Origin: Bdellovibrionaceae bacterium UBA3535
GTDB taxonomy: Bacteria; Bdellovibrionota; Bdellovibrionia; Bdellovibrionales; UBA840
Assembly: GCA_002376845.1 (NCBI GenBank)
Contig: DFOS01000011.1
Span: forward strand, 1-54,687
Reading direction: 5' to 3'
DNA: 54,687 nt
This document shows, piece by piece, positions 24,169 through 33,410 of this stretch. The notes beneath the pieces are model-generated. The model made no database searches, was not told where the DNA came from, and saw only the letters and a list, made by a program, of their open reading frames with translations. The position numbers and the translations under genes were made by a program. How positions within the stretch are numbered: the stretch's first letter is position 1; the number at the start of each line of letters is the position of its first letter.

Positions 24169-24742
24169 TTGGCAACAGTACTTAAGCGTTGTGGGTGTCG
24201 ATGAAGCAGGGCGCGGTTGTTTGGCCGGAAGGGTCTATGCGGCGGCCGTTTATATGCCAAGGGATTTGGCCTCCGAAGTCTTTCAAGATTCCAAAAAACT
24301 GTCCGAAAAACGTCGCGAAGCCTTGGCAGAAGAAATTAAAGCGACGTACGCCTATGGCATAGCCTATGCAAGTGTTGCCGAGATAGAGGAATTAAATATA
24401 TTACGGGCGGCGCTTTTAGCTATGAAGCGAGCCGTGGAGCAGATTCAGGAAAATTATGAAAGACTACTTATTGATGGCAATCAAAAGATCCCCTATTTGG
24501 ATGCGGGCAAGCAAACCAGTGTTATTAAAGGGGATCAATTGGTGCCTGCCATATCCGCCGCTTCGATTTTGGCAAAAGTAAAACGGGATCATTATGTCTA
24601 CGACTTGGCAGAAAAATACCCGCAGTATGGCTTTGAACAACATAAAGCGTACGCTACAAAAATTCACAAAGCAGCCATTGCCAAATGGGGACCCAGTCCA
24701 GAACATCGAAAAACTTTTGCTGGCGTGCGAGAATTCATCTAG
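24158..24742 (+). CDS. rnhB: Ribonuclease HII
   Basis: The 194-residue enzyme has the RNase HII motif GVDEAGRGCLAG and the four carboxylates D15, E16, D106 and D144. It removes single ribonucleotides and RNA primers from DNA. The GTG start overlaps the kynA stop by 11 bases. In most proteobacteria rnhB directly follows rplS; here it has been moved behind kynA by the inserted acpS-kyn block. It is followed by the yraN-like gene, as usual. Confidence 0.95.
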   Translation: MSFNWQQYLSVVGVDEAGRGCLAGRVYAAAVYMPRDLASEVFQDSKKLSEKRREALAEEIKATYAYGIAYASVAEIEELNILRAALLAMKRAVEQIQENYERLLIDGNQKIPYLDAGKQTSVIKGDQLVPAISAASILAKVKRDHYVYDLAEKYPQYGFEQHKAYATKIHKAAIAKWGPSPEHRKTFAGVREFI

Positions 24743-25049
24743 TTCCTATTATCGCGGCCTGCGGATCGAATATATATTTGCCCAGCAAATTGCAAAGCAA
24801 GAAAAGATTCTAGCACATCGTTATCGTAGCCCAAGGGCAGAGATTGACATGATTACCTATAGCCAAGGCGTTATGCATTTTTACGAGATCAAAGCCTTTT
24901 CTATGCAAAAAGCCTATGCAATATCTGGTTCTCATAGGCGCCGCGTACTAGCTTTTGCTGACTACTTAGTGGGGCAAAATATCCAAGTCGAAGCGCATTT
25001 CGCCTTTTATAACGGCTCTGGCTTTGACTTTCTACCAATCCTTACTTGA
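24717..25049 (+). CDS. YraN/UPF0102-family nuclease-like protein
   Basis: The C-terminal 100 residues match UPF0102: YRSPRAEIDMIT, the FYEIKAFS strand, and a basic helix after it. E, D and ExK are the typical catalytic set of the PD-(D/E)xK fold. The open frame extends upstream to 24594, but that part is a shadow of rnhB in another frame. The true start is unclear; a TTG at 24717 gives 110 residues, with translation coupled to rnhB. Its function in the cell is unknown, probably DNA processing. The usual GRxGE segment is altered (RGLRIE), so activity is not certain. Confidence 0.7.
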   Translation: MLACENSSSSYYRGLRIEYIFAQQIAKQEKILAHRYRSPRAEIDMITYSQGVMHFYEIKAFSMQKAYAISGSHRRRVLAFADYLVGQNIQVEAHFAFYNGSGFDFLPILT

Positions 25050-25082
25050 CAGAAAAAACAAAAGGCGTGGAAACTAAGTATA

Positions 25083-25472
25083 ATGAAAACGTTATTGAGC
25101 CTATTTCTTGTGCTTTGTTTTTTTTCCTCAGTGGCGCAGGCTCAGTCGGAAGACACAAAGATGCGAGAGTTTTTAATTTCCTGCACTTACGGAACCTTGG
25201 TGGGTGCCATGGTGGGGGCTGCCTCCATTGCCTTTGAGGATGAGCCCAGTGAAAAATTACAAAATATAGCACGCGGAGCCTCACTTGGTTTGTATTCGGG
25301 CATTGCCTTAGGAGTTTATGTCACCAATTTTTATGGCAAGCAGAGTCCTGAAGAAGAGATAAGTCCTGAGATGGAGCCCATTCCCGGAGTGGATGTTTTT
25401 TATATTGAACCACTTTTTCACAACAAAAAATTGGATGGCTTGAAGGCCAATCTAACCTTATTGAATTTCTAA
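25083..25472 (+). CDS. Small exported membrane-associated hypothetical protein
   Basis: A signal peptide (MKTLLSLFLVLCFFSSVAQA) precedes a mature part of about 110 residues with two glycine-rich hydrophobic segments (GTLVGAMVGAASIAF and ASLGLYSGIALGVYV), which look like a glycine-zipper hairpin in a membrane. The tail is acidic and has no motif. Glycine zippers occur in outer-membrane lipoproteins and pore-forming peptides. It is convergent with lptD, with the two stops overlapping by four bases, but is not obviously linked to it. Confidence 0.6.
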   Translation: MKTLLSLFLVLCFFSSVAQAQSEDTKMREFLISCTYGTLVGAMVGAASIAFEDEPSEKLQNIARGASLGLYSGIALGVYVTNFYGKQSPEEEISPEMEPIPGVDVFYIEPLFHNKKLDGLKANLTLLNF

Positions 25473-27721
25473 AAAATACTGTCGGCGCGAAAGCGATCTT
25501 TGCGTTTGCCATCAAATAAAAATTCAAAATTGATTTTTGTTACAATATCTTGCGAGTTCACTACCTGTGAAATCGACAGAAACCAACAATCGCCTGGCGG
25601 CATATACTGTATGCCGTAGCGATAGTCTTCAAAATCATAAGTTACTGCCGAATATTCAAAGTTACCCGCAATATTGAAGCTACCAAAGCTATAGGCCATT
25701 CCCAAAAGAATGTCCTGGTTTTCGGAGCGAGAGCTTACATAGCGTTCTCCGCGATTGATCTCAAAGGCTTGGTTATAGCCAAGGCTAATGTAGTTGTTCG
25801 ACTTGGGATAAAAAGAAATGGTGGAGTTGGAGTTAGTGCGGTTTTGATAAGGGTAGTAATCCGCAATGGAGTTAAATCCCCAACGACCGTAGCGGTACTG
25901 AATTTCATTGGTAATATTGGAAAATGGTTCGGCTCTTGCATCATCTTTTTCGGCCTCTTTAAAGTCGTAGCGCTGAAAGATGCGCCAAACCAAAATATCA
26001 TTATAATTTGCAGAAAGATCCGTTCCCGTTTTTTTAGTAAAGATATTATTAATCCCATACTCAAAATAATCCGTTTGTACCAGGCGATCACGAAAATCAA
26101 ATTGCAATATGTCATCATCACCGATGCTTTTATCGGTGTTGTAGGGCTCGTTTTCTATTTCATTGATCTTATCTTGCCAAAAGGGATGATCATTGCGTTT
26201 CACGTGCGGTAGTTTCGTGTAGGTGAGGTAAGGCAAGCTTTTATGTCTCATGCTTCCATTGGAAAAAACCTTAGAAAATAGGGTGCGAAAAGAAATCCGG
26301 GTTTGTAAAAACTCTTGGCTGGGAGACTCCTCAGAGTCGGCATACAAAGCTCCGGTATCACCTAGCGCCGTATCAGGAAATTTATAATAATGATTTTGAT
26401 AGGCCATGCTAGCCAATACATCAAAACGATTACCGATTTGCAGGGGTACAAAAACTTCAGGCCGCGTGATCAGACGTTGGCCAGAACGAACGTTTTCTGT
26501 GCCAGAGTCAAAAACAAAATCATTGTCCTCATCGTCAAAAGAATAGGTAGAGCGTGCGTAGTTGGTATAATCTAGGTCCATTTTATAAAACAAATTGCTT
26601 TTGCCAAATTTGCGATTTTTCAGTGACCAGCGAATATGCGGCATCATGTGCACGGCCTCTTCATTGTCGGCAAGGGGATCAGTTTTTAATAAATTGGTAT
26701 GGTGAAACGTATCCATGCTGATATGATAGTCTGGGTGGTAGCGCGATAGAGATACACGATTGGGTATGGAGGGTTCGCGGTAAAAATCAAACTCATTTAG
26801 GTAGTCATAGGGATATTGCAAATCACTAGCTAAGTTAATATCAGCTCGGTGTTCAAAATAGGAGGGCAGCTCGTAGGTGTGTTTGTAAGTAAAAAACCAC
26901 CGCGATCTTTTATCGATTGGGGAGGGGTGTCTTGCGGACTCGGGAAATACCTCATCTTTTATATAGGCATAATTCATAATACCACGGGAGCTTGGAGACA
27001 GAACATAGCGATATTCCAATAAGGTTTTCAGACCCCTTAGTTCATAATTTTTTAGGGTGAACGTCATATCACTACTGTCGTTAATCGCCCAATAAAAGGG
27101 AATGGCGAACGCATTACCACCTTGCTTGGAGATTTCATGGCTGGGAGCTAGTACCCCGGTTTGCCTCTCGTTTTTGATAGGTACGATGATATAGGGGAAC
27201 CAAAAAATTGGAATGTTCACAATCCGCAAAACGGTATTTTTAATTCTAGCATAGCCGCCAAACGTCGCTTTAATTTCCGATCCCGAAAACATCCAGGCTG
27301 GCGGGCATGAAATGCAAGAAGAATAGTTCGCATCGGAGGCTTCAAATTCTTTGTCACCAATTTTGTAAATCAACTCTCCTTCAAAGCTGACCTGTCCTGA
27401 CTGCACATAGCCATTGTAGATAATGCCGGTGTTATTATCGTAATTAAAAAACATTTTATCCGCTTCGGCATATATTTCGGGAGTGGTGTAAATTACATTG
27501 CCCAACGCCTCGACGGTTTGGGTTTTTAGGTGGATCACAGCTTCATCGGCAGAAATATATTGCTGTTGGTAAATGATCTGCACATCTCCCTGCAAGACAA
27601 CAGTGTTGGCAACTGTGTCGCGCTCCATATTGTTGGCATTCTTGAGAATAAAAGAATCCACGGTGATGGCTGATGCAAAGTGGATAAGCAATAAAAACAC
27701 GCTGATCATCACTAACATCAT
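25469..27721 (-). CDS. lptD: LPS-assembly outer-membrane protein LptD
   Basis: The product (750 aa from the ATG at 27721) has a signal peptide, an N-terminal OstA-like beta-jellyroll (about residues 25-170: NTVVLQGDVQIIY, ALGNVIY) and a long C-terminal barrel. The cysteine pair SSCISCPPAW, and a lone late Cys in GDCWFLSI, correspond to the disulfide-forming cysteines of LptD. The IVNIPIFWFPYI segment is strongly conserved. With LptE it inserts lipopolysaccharide into the outer leaflet. A TTG at 27745 is an alternative start. It is the last gene after rsmI and the CHASE2 cyclase on this strand. Confidence 0.9.
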   Translation of the reverse strand: MMLVMISVFLLLIHFASAITVDSFILKNANNMERDTVANTVVLQGDVQIIYQQQYISADEAVIHLKTQTVEALGNVIYTTPEIYAEADKMFFNYDNNTGIIYNGYVQSGQVSFEGELIYKIGDKEFEASDANYSSCISCPPAWMFSGSEIKATFGGYARIKNTVLRIVNIPIFWFPYIIVPIKNERQTGVLAPSHEISKQGGNAFAIPFYWAINDSSDMTFTLKNYELRGLKTLLEYRYVLSPSSRGIMNYAYIKDEVFPESARHPSPIDKRSRWFFTYKHTYELPSYFEHRADINLASDLQYPYDYLNEFDFYREPSIPNRVSLSRYHPDYHISMDTFHHTNLLKTDPLADNEEAVHMMPHIRWSLKNRKFGKSNLFYKMDLDYTNYARSTYSFDDEDNDFVFDSGTENVRSGQRLITRPEVFVPLQIGNRFDVLASMAYQNHYYKFPDTALGDTGALYADSEESPSQEFLQTRISFRTLFSKVFSNGSMRHKSLPYLTYTKLPHVKRNDHPFWQDKINEIENEPYNTDKSIGDDDILQFDFRDRLVQTDYFEYGINNIFTKKTGTDLSANYNDILVWRIFQRYDFKEAEKDDARAEPFSNITNEIQYRYGRWGFNSIADYYPYQNRTNSNSTISFYPKSNNYISLGYNQAFEINRGERYVSSRSENQDILLGMAYSFGSFNIAGNFEYSAVTYDFEDYRYGIQYMPPGDCWFLSISQVVNSQDIVTKINFEFLFDGKRKDRFRADSIF

Positions 27722-27800
27722 TGAGCACGAATGAAAGAGTGGCAAGTCGGAAAACGATGCTAGCGCGTAGTATGCTAGTGATTTGCACTAAGAAACAGCA

Positions 27801-30479
27801 TTATTTTGTGGTCATGATAAATACACCATCCCAGTCGCTTGGAGGGGGCTCTCGCAGGAATATTTCGGCGCGTCCCTTAAAGAGAATGGATGGGCCATCT
27901 TCGGGGTCGATTGCTAAAGCCTGGTCAAAAAGTGCAATGGCTTGCTCAAAGTTTTTCTGCATATACTGGTGATAGCCCTCGTTATATAGGTCTAAAACTT
28001 TTTGCTTTTGTTCGTCCTTGAATCTTGCTTTTAAGTCTACCAACTCAAATATTCGTACGGGCTCCAGTTTTCCTTTCACCTGCACGCGGTCAATTTCTCT
28101 GGCAATGATTTGGTCTTTGCAATCTTCGTAGGTAAATTCACTAATGATAATATTGGTGCCGTATTGTTTATTAATACCTTCAAGGCGTGAACCTAAGTTA
28201 ACGGCATCGCCCATAACCGTATAGGAGCGCACAGTTTCCGAGCCCATATTGCCAACGCTCATGTCGCCCGTATTGATACCAATACCGATATCGATTGGCG
28301 GCAGCCCTTCTTTTTTATAGCCCTCTTGCAACTCTGCTAGCTTGTCCATCATATCCAAGGCGCACTTACAAGACATATAGGCATGATCGGCGTAATGTAT
28401 GGGAGCACCAAAAAATGCCATTACGGCATCGCCCATATATTTATCCAGTGCTCCTTTGTTTTCAAAAACCAAATCCGTCATGGGGGTGAGGTAGGAGTTT
28501 AGAAAATCTCCTAAGGCTTGGGGATCTAGTTTTTCCGAGATACTTGTAAAGCCCCGCACATCCGAAAATAGCACGCTCATGCGTATCTTTTTGCCGCCTA
28601 GCTCGATGTTCTTAGCGTCCTTTAAGACTTCATCCACAATGGCCGGTGAAACGTATTTTGCAAAGGTACCCTTTAGTTCGCGCTTTTTCCTTTCCTCCGT
28701 AAAGTACTTGAAGATGGTGAGTGTAAAGTAGAGTCCAATTAGTAGAAGGATTGGCAGGATAACGCTTACGGTAGTTCCTTGTAGAAAGAAATAATAATAG
28801 TCGATATAAAGACCGCCCGCCATGGCCACTAAGGTAAAGATCAAGCCCACTAGTGCGCCAAACTTTGCCACGATGATTGAAGACAATACGCCAAGCACCA
28901 AAATCACAATGGCCATCTTGGCCGTCTCTTCATGACTTTCGCTCAAAAAGTCTTTTCGCAAAATATTGTCAATGATATTGGCGTGAACTTCCACTCCAGG
29001 ATAAACCTCTTCAAAGGGCGTAACCCGCATATCATAGATACCTATGGCAGTGGGGCCTAGTAAGAAGATTTTATCTTTAACCCACTCTTTTTTGTTTATG
29101 GTAAATTTTTGCTCTTTCTTTTCATGGCGCATTTCAATGGTGGCAGTTTCTTTACCATTTAATAGTTCTGCCACACTTAGATGGGGGAAGGTTTTTTGCG
29201 GGCCAGCGTAATTGATTTTTAAATAGCCGGCACTATTAACGGGAATCTTACTGGTAACCTCAGCTGTTTCATTGTCCATCAAATCTAAGCTAGAAACTTT
29301 TTTCTCACTTGGAGCTGCAGGATTAGGGTCCATGTATACGGCAGCTAGTCTGCCTTTTGCTAAAAGAGCAGTTTTTAGCGCCAAAGAGGGCGCTAGTACA
29401 TCTCCCAGCTTGGCAATCAAGGCGGTTTGCCGAATGGTTCCATCGCTATCCGGAAAAGCATTGAAGTAGCCGTAGTGCTTGGTAACGGAGTTGTATTCCT
29501 CAATGTTGTTGGTAAAGATCAAGGTGTGCTCTAGAGGGCTCTTGCGAAGATTTAGTAAGGTAGTGCGAAATTCATCAAAAGATTTGCCTTGCCAATCTTC
29601 ACTTTGAGAAATGCTTTGTTCATAAAGTTCTTTTAACTGCGGCAGTGTTTTGTCGTCGCTACTAAGCCAAGAAAAGCAGTAGCTAATTTGTTTGTGAAGA
29701 ATGTTGTTTTTAAGGTCTATTTCTTTAATGTCTGGCGGAGCACTGCTAGCGGTCTCGTTGGCAATTCGTTGAAACTGCATCTCTAAAAATGTGGCAAGTT
29801 CATCCGGAATATAGAAGCTACTACTGTCAATTAGGCCAATGATAATTTCTTGCATGCTGAGAAAATCATAATCTGGCATATTATAGGCTAATAGCTCCGA
29901 GCACTTTTGACTAATGCCGTCTTGAAAACCCTCAGTATTAAAAAAACCTCCCATCACCAAATTGTCGGCATGATTTTCGATGGCCGTGGTGAGCTGGTTA
30001 TCCGTATTGACTTGGTTGAGCTTATTTTCTAGTACCGAGTAGATGCGTTGATCGTTGAACTCTTCTTTTTTGATGTCTTGTAAAAGTAGCATTTGTTCAT
30101 TCACATCCGATTCAGAAAAAACAATATCAAAAGCTAGAATTTTGGCGTCGTAGCTCATTAATTCATTAATGATTTCTGCCGTACGACTTCTAGGCCATGG
30201 CCAGCGGCCAAAATGATCTATGGCCCGTTGATCGACAGTGAGTATGGCAATGTCAGGGTGCCCCTTTCTTTCACCGCGAAAAAGAAGTTTGTAATCAATG
30301 GTCTTCAGGTGCAAATCATGTACAAATTTAGATAGAAAGCCACTATCTTTACTAATGCCGAGGTCTTTTAAAACATAATAGTCAAAGGAGTACTTTGTGA
30401 CAAAAAAAGTAATCAATAGACCGAGTTTTAGCGGAGTGGGCTCAAATATGTACCAGAGAATTTTTTTAAGTTTTTCCAT
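27801..30479 (-). CDS. CHASE2 adenylate cyclase with C-terminal TPR
   Basis: The 892-residue protein has an N-terminal TM (about 18-36), a periplasmic CHASE2 sensor (55-515: KGHPDIAILTVDQRAIDHFG, GRWPWPRSR, DIVFSE), three TM helices (520-592), a class III cyclase domain (630-812) and one or two TPR-like repeats (825-880). Catalysis looks intact: metal ligands D640 and D684, adenine-selecting K680, N761 and R765. CHASE2 proteins sense unknown envelope signals. The start overlaps rsmI by 14 bases, and lptD follows 79 bases on, so cAMP output and LPS assembly may be co-expressed. This is the second cyclase in the window with a different sensor. Confidence 0.9.
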   Translation of the reverse strand: MEKLKKILWYIFEPTPLKLGLLITFFVTKYSFDYYVLKDLGISKDSGFLSKFVHDLHLKTIDYKLLFRGERKGHPDIAILTVDQRAIDHFGRWPWPRSRTAEIINELMSYDAKILAFDIVFSESDVNEQMLLLQDIKKEEFNDQRIYSVLENKLNQVNTDNQLTTAIENHADNLVMGGFFNTEGFQDGISQKCSELLAYNMPDYDFLSMQEIIIGLIDSSSFYIPDELATFLEMQFQRIANETASSAPPDIKEIDLKNNILHKQISYCFSWLSSDDKTLPQLKELYEQSISQSEDWQGKSFDEFRTTLLNLRKSPLEHTLIFTNNIEEYNSVTKHYGYFNAFPDSDGTIRQTALIAKLGDVLAPSLALKTALLAKGRLAAVYMDPNPAAPSEKKVSSLDLMDNETAEVTSKIPVNSAGYLKINYAGPQKTFPHLSVAELLNGKETATIEMRHEKKEQKFTINKKEWVKDKIFLLGPTAIGIYDMRVTPFEEVYPGVEVHANIIDNILRKDFLSESHEETAKMAIVILVLGVLSSIIVAKFGALVGLIFTLVAMAGGLYIDYYYFFLQGTTVSVILPILLLIGLYFTLTIFKYFTEERKKRELKGTFAKYVSPAIVDEVLKDAKNIELGGKKIRMSVLFSDVRGFTSISEKLDPQALGDFLNSYLTPMTDLVFENKGALDKYMGDAVMAFFGAPIHYADHAYMSCKCALDMMDKLAELQEGYKKEGLPPIDIGIGINTGDMSVGNMGSETVRSYTVMGDAVNLGSRLEGINKQYGTNIIISEFTYEDCKDQIIAREIDRVQVKGKLEPVRIFELVDLKARFKDEQKQKVLDLYNEGYHQYMQKNFEQAIALFDQALAIDPEDGPSILFKGRAEIFLREPPPSDWDGVFIMTTK

Positions 30480-31329
30480 GCTGCTTTAACTTCTCTATAT
30501 GATTGTAAAAATCTTTTCGTTTTAAATTGCTATGAGCTTTAAGCCAGTCCCATATCGCGCCATTTTTCAGGCCAGCTTGCAGAGCGATCCTTATGCTTTT
30601 TTCTAAGAATTCTGCATTGTCTTTCTCGTCACTATAGGGGGAGTAGATAAGGACAAATTCACCTTTGCCTTCTTCTAAAGGCAGATTTTGGCTAAGGTCC
30701 AGCAGTTTGCCGAAGTGGATCTGTTCAAAAGACTTGCTTAAATCTTTGCATATTAGAATCTCGCGTTCGGGAAATATACTGGCCGCCTCTTCTAAGTGTT
30801 GAATTATCCTGTGTGCGGACTCAAAAAATATATGGGCCATTTCATTTCTTGTACTTTCTAATTGCTCTTTTCGTGATTTTGATTTTTTGTCGATAAAACC
30901 GTGAAAGCAAAAATCGCAATGATGTGGATAAAGACTAAGAGCTGTACTTAAAGAGGAGGGGCCCGGCAAAGAAGTGATGGCAATGGACTCTTGCAAGCAT
31001 TGCCGAATCAATATGGCTCCAGGGTCACTTATATTAATTGTGCCCGCATCGGACACAAGGGCAACACTCTTTCCTTGCTTTATTTGCTCTATAATACCTT
31101 TAGCGGAACTGGCTTCATTGTGTTGGTGATAGGCTATAGTTTTGCATTCTTTGAGCTGCCAGTGCCTCACTAATCTTTTTAAATCCCTAGTGTCTTCACA
31201 AGCGATTAGATCCACAGATTGTAGGTATTCCAGACTGCGCACGGAGATATCATTGTTGTTTCCAATGGGTGTTGCAATAAGATACAATCCCGCACTTAGG
31301 TCATATTCTTTTAAAGGTATGGTTTGCAA
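30466..31329 (-). CDS. rsmI: 16S rRNA (cytidine(1402)-2'-O)-methyltransferase
   Basis: The 287-residue enzyme shows the RsmI/tetrapyrrole-methylase motifs GLYLIATPIGN near the start, SVDLIACEDTRDLKRLV, and VALVSDAGTINISDPG in place of the usual SDAGTPxISDPG. It methylates the 2'-OH of C1402 in the 16S rRNA decoding centre. The start is a TTG with AAGG six bases before; no ATG is in a fitting place. The proline of the usual SDAGTP motif is Asn here, as seen in some lineages. It is the first gene of the run to lptD and is divergent from the STAS gene. Confidence 0.92.
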   Translation of the reverse strand: MQTIPLKEYDLSAGLYLIATPIGNNNDISVRSLEYLQSVDLIACEDTRDLKRLVRHWQLKECKTIAYHQHNEASSAKGIIEQIKQGKSVALVSDAGTINISDPGAILIRQCLQESIAITSLPGPSSLSTALSLYPHHCDFCFHGFIDKKSKSRKEQLESTRNEMAHIFFESAHRIIQHLEEAASIFPEREILICKDLSKSFEQIHFGKLLDLSQNLPLEEGKGEFVLIYSPYSDEKDNAEFLEKSIRIALQAGLKNGAIWDWLKAHSNLKRKDFYNHIEKLKQHGKT

Positions 31330-31384
31330 AACTAGCCTTCCTACGTTGTCTGCCTACTAATATACTTAAAATTAAGAGGTGAAG

Positions 31385-31798
31385 ATGCAAGTAAGAATTC
31401 GAAAAATGGATGGAATTAGTTGTGTGGAGCTGAAGGGTAAAATTTCTTATGATTCACTCGAAGATTTTGCAAGAGTATGCAAACAGGATTTACTCGGGCA
31501 GAAAGTGGTTATGAATTTTGAAGGGCTCAGTTTTGTGGGTTCTGTAGGTATAATGGATTTCTTAGTACAGCTCTCCGCGCTTCATCGTTTGGGCACGGAA
31601 ATCAAATACGTTGGTGTAGTGGGAGATTTTATACGTTTGGCAAAATCCTTTGCGCATACGAAAAACATAGACTTTCAACAGCATGCTAGCGATTATAAGG
31701 CCATTAATGCATTTCGCAAAGAAGAGCAAGGTGAAGCTGAGGACGCCAAAGCAGAAAACGCGGAGTCTACAGCGCCAGAAACAGAGGTTAATCAATAA
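31385..31798 (+). CDS. STAS-domain anti-sigma-factor-antagonist-like protein
   Basis: The 137-residue protein has a STAS domain (1-105) with the loop FVGSVGIMDFL; S53 is at the position that kinases phosphorylate in SpoIIAA-type antagonists. The last 30 residues form an Ala/Glu-rich acidic tail. GAGG five bases before the ATG favours 31385 over a GTG at 31379. No anti-sigma factor or kinase is nearby, so its partner is unknown. The end overlaps a convergent coiled-coil gene by 11 bases. STAS proteins also act in other signalling switches, including some cyclase systems. Confidence 0.85.
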   Translation: MQVRIRKMDGISCVELKGKISYDSLEDFARVCKQDLLGQKVVMNFEGLSFVGSVGIMDFLVQLSALHRLGTEIKYVGVVGDFIRLAKSFAHTKNIDFQQHASDYKAINAFRKEEQGEAEDAKAENAESTAPETEVNQ

Positions 31799-32699
31799 AG
31801 CTTAGGCCTGACTCCTCAACATAGGGGGGGTGTTGAATGGAGCGCAGCTCTTTATTCTCTCTTTTTAGATCAGAAATCTGTTTTTGTAATTTGCGGATTT
31901 CCTCTTCAAATTTTCTTTCTGTTTCAAAACGCTCTCGCTCCAAAACAATATTGCGGTTACGCGCTAAAGTATACTCATCATCTAAATCTTTCATGACTTT
32001 GTATTTGCGCCGCATTTCTGCCAGCTTTTCTTCTGATTCTTGTAGTTTCTTGGTCTCCGAGGCAAGGATTTCTTCCATATGCTGTAGGCGAGACTCATAG
32101 GCCGTTTTCTGGTCTTCGATGCCGCGGCTCAAATCTTGTATCTTTTCACTTAGATATTCATACTGCTCGCCTTTGACTTGAATCAACTTTAGCATTTCGC
32201 TTTCTTTTTCTTTTAATTGCGATTGCAGCAAACCAATTTTCGCATAGAGCTCATTAATATAGGGGCGCATTTTCTCTTGAATTTTTTGTCGATACTTTTC
32301 GTGAGATTTTAATGCTCTTTGCAATTGCTCAACTTGCTCACTTAGATCTCGGTCCTTATTGTTGTATTGTTCATATAGCTCGGCATAATCAATCTCTTGT
32401 TGTCTTAGTTTTTGCCGCCAGTGACGCAGCTCCTTTTCTTTGTTGTCCAGTCGTTCGCGGTTTTCTAAGGAGGCGTCCGAAATATATTGATTTTGCTCTT
32501 TTAGATGTAAGATGTTTTTGTCTAGCTGTTCAATCTTGTGTTGCAAGTCTGCGTTTCTTCTAAGGGCTACTGCCAGCCTAGCCATTAAATCCTGATTTTG
32601 GCTTAGTAACTCCTCTGTTGCATTATCCACGCTTAGGTTTTTCGGAAGGGGAAGTTCGTCGGGTAGACTAACAGTCTTATTAGAAATTCTTTCTTTCAT
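31788..32699 (-). CDS. Cytoplasmic coiled-coil protein
   Basis: About 303 residues, nearly all long charged helix (Glu/Lys/Arg/Gln heptads) between residues 20 and 290, with a short non-helical start (MKERISNKTVSLPDELPLP) and end. No signal peptide, TM segment or enzymatic motif is seen. The ATG at 32699 is preferred over 32717 because AGGAGG lies just ahead of it. Such proteins act as scaffolds or filament-like elements. It is one of two long coiled-coil proteins in this part of the window, and no known family is recognised. Confidence 0.7.
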   Translation of the reverse strand: MKERISNKTVSLPDELPLPKNLSVDNATEELLSQNQDLMARLAVALRRNADLQHKIEQLDKNILHLKEQNQYISDASLENRERLDNKEKELRHWRQKLRQQEIDYAELYEQYNNKDRDLSEQVEQLQRALKSHEKYRQKIQEKMRPYINELYAKIGLLQSQLKEKESEMLKLIQVKGEQYEYLSEKIQDLSRGIEDQKTAYESRLQHMEEILASETKKLQESEEKLAEMRRKYKVMKDLDDEYTLARNRNIVLERERFETERKFEEEIRKLQKQISDLKRENKELRSIQHPPYVEESGLSFID

Positions 32700-32831
32700 G
32701 GCTCCTCCTATGAGCATGCAACCTAGGCTATTGTCTCAAAAGGAAACATAAAAAGTCAAAACTAGACCTAGGAAAAGCAGGAAAAGCCAGACCCTACTTT
32801 AGTTTAGCCTGCAGGGGCCGATAGGTCTTGT

Positions 32832-33410
32832 ATGAAAGAGGTAAATCTGGCGGTAGACAATCGCGTTTTGCAAGAAGATGCCAAGGGGGCTCTAGATTAC
32901 GTAGAGCTAAATGATGATTTTGTTTCCTCCATTGGTTTTTATCGAGATAGCATCAAGAAAGCCATACTGGCTTTAGCCGCAGAGGGTAGCTACGAAACTG
33001 CCAAGCAGGAATTAAAGTTTTACCAAGAAACTAATAATAAGATTCCCGGTTTTCGTGTTCGTACGGAGCACTACTTTAATCATATTAAAGAATTACTTGA
33101 TGCCATTCAAAACTTAAAGAACTTTCCGAACTTTGATGCCCTAAGGGCTGCACAACAAAAGCAAATCAGAGAGCGTATCATAACATATGCGGAAGATCTA
33201 AGTTCCGTACTGGGCCGAATCGATAAGGTGACCAATGATTTAAAAATTCAGGATGTGCGGTCCACTCTATGGGTGGTTCGGGCCTTTTCTATTATGATCA
33301 TGGTAATCTTTATGTGTCTGGCAGTTAAAGAAGCCATTCATATTGCCCCAACACCAGAGGGAATATTTGTCATTATAGAAGACCGAATGTTCTCGGCTAT
33401 TGGCTGGTAA
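32832..33410 (+). CDS. Tail-anchored helical membrane protein
   Basis: The 192-residue protein is helical (DSIKKAILALAAEGSY, KELLDAIQNLKNF) with one TM segment near the C-terminus (about residues 150-172: AFSIMIMVIFMCLAV) and a short tail. The topology is cytoplasmic helices anchored to the inner membrane. No domain is recognised. It is convergent with the VKOR-DsbA gene, with the last 14 bases overlapping. It is divergent from the coiled-coil gene, so the two could share a control region. Confidence 0.55.
   Translation: MKEVNLAVDNRVLQEDAKGALDYVELNDDFVSSIGFYRDSIKKAILALAAEGSYETAKQELKFYQETNNKIPGFRVRTEHYFNHIKELLDAIQNLKNFPNFDALRAAQQKQIRERIITYAEDLSSVLGRIDKVTNDLKIQDVRSTLWVVRAFSIMIMVIFMCLAVKEAIHIAPTPEGIFVIIEDRMFSAIGW

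Noticed and set aside
30466..31329. rsmI as a decayed gene because the SDAGTP motif is changed
   Set aside because: All other motifs and full length are kept, and a TTG start with good Shine-Dalgarno is present; the change is likely natural variation.
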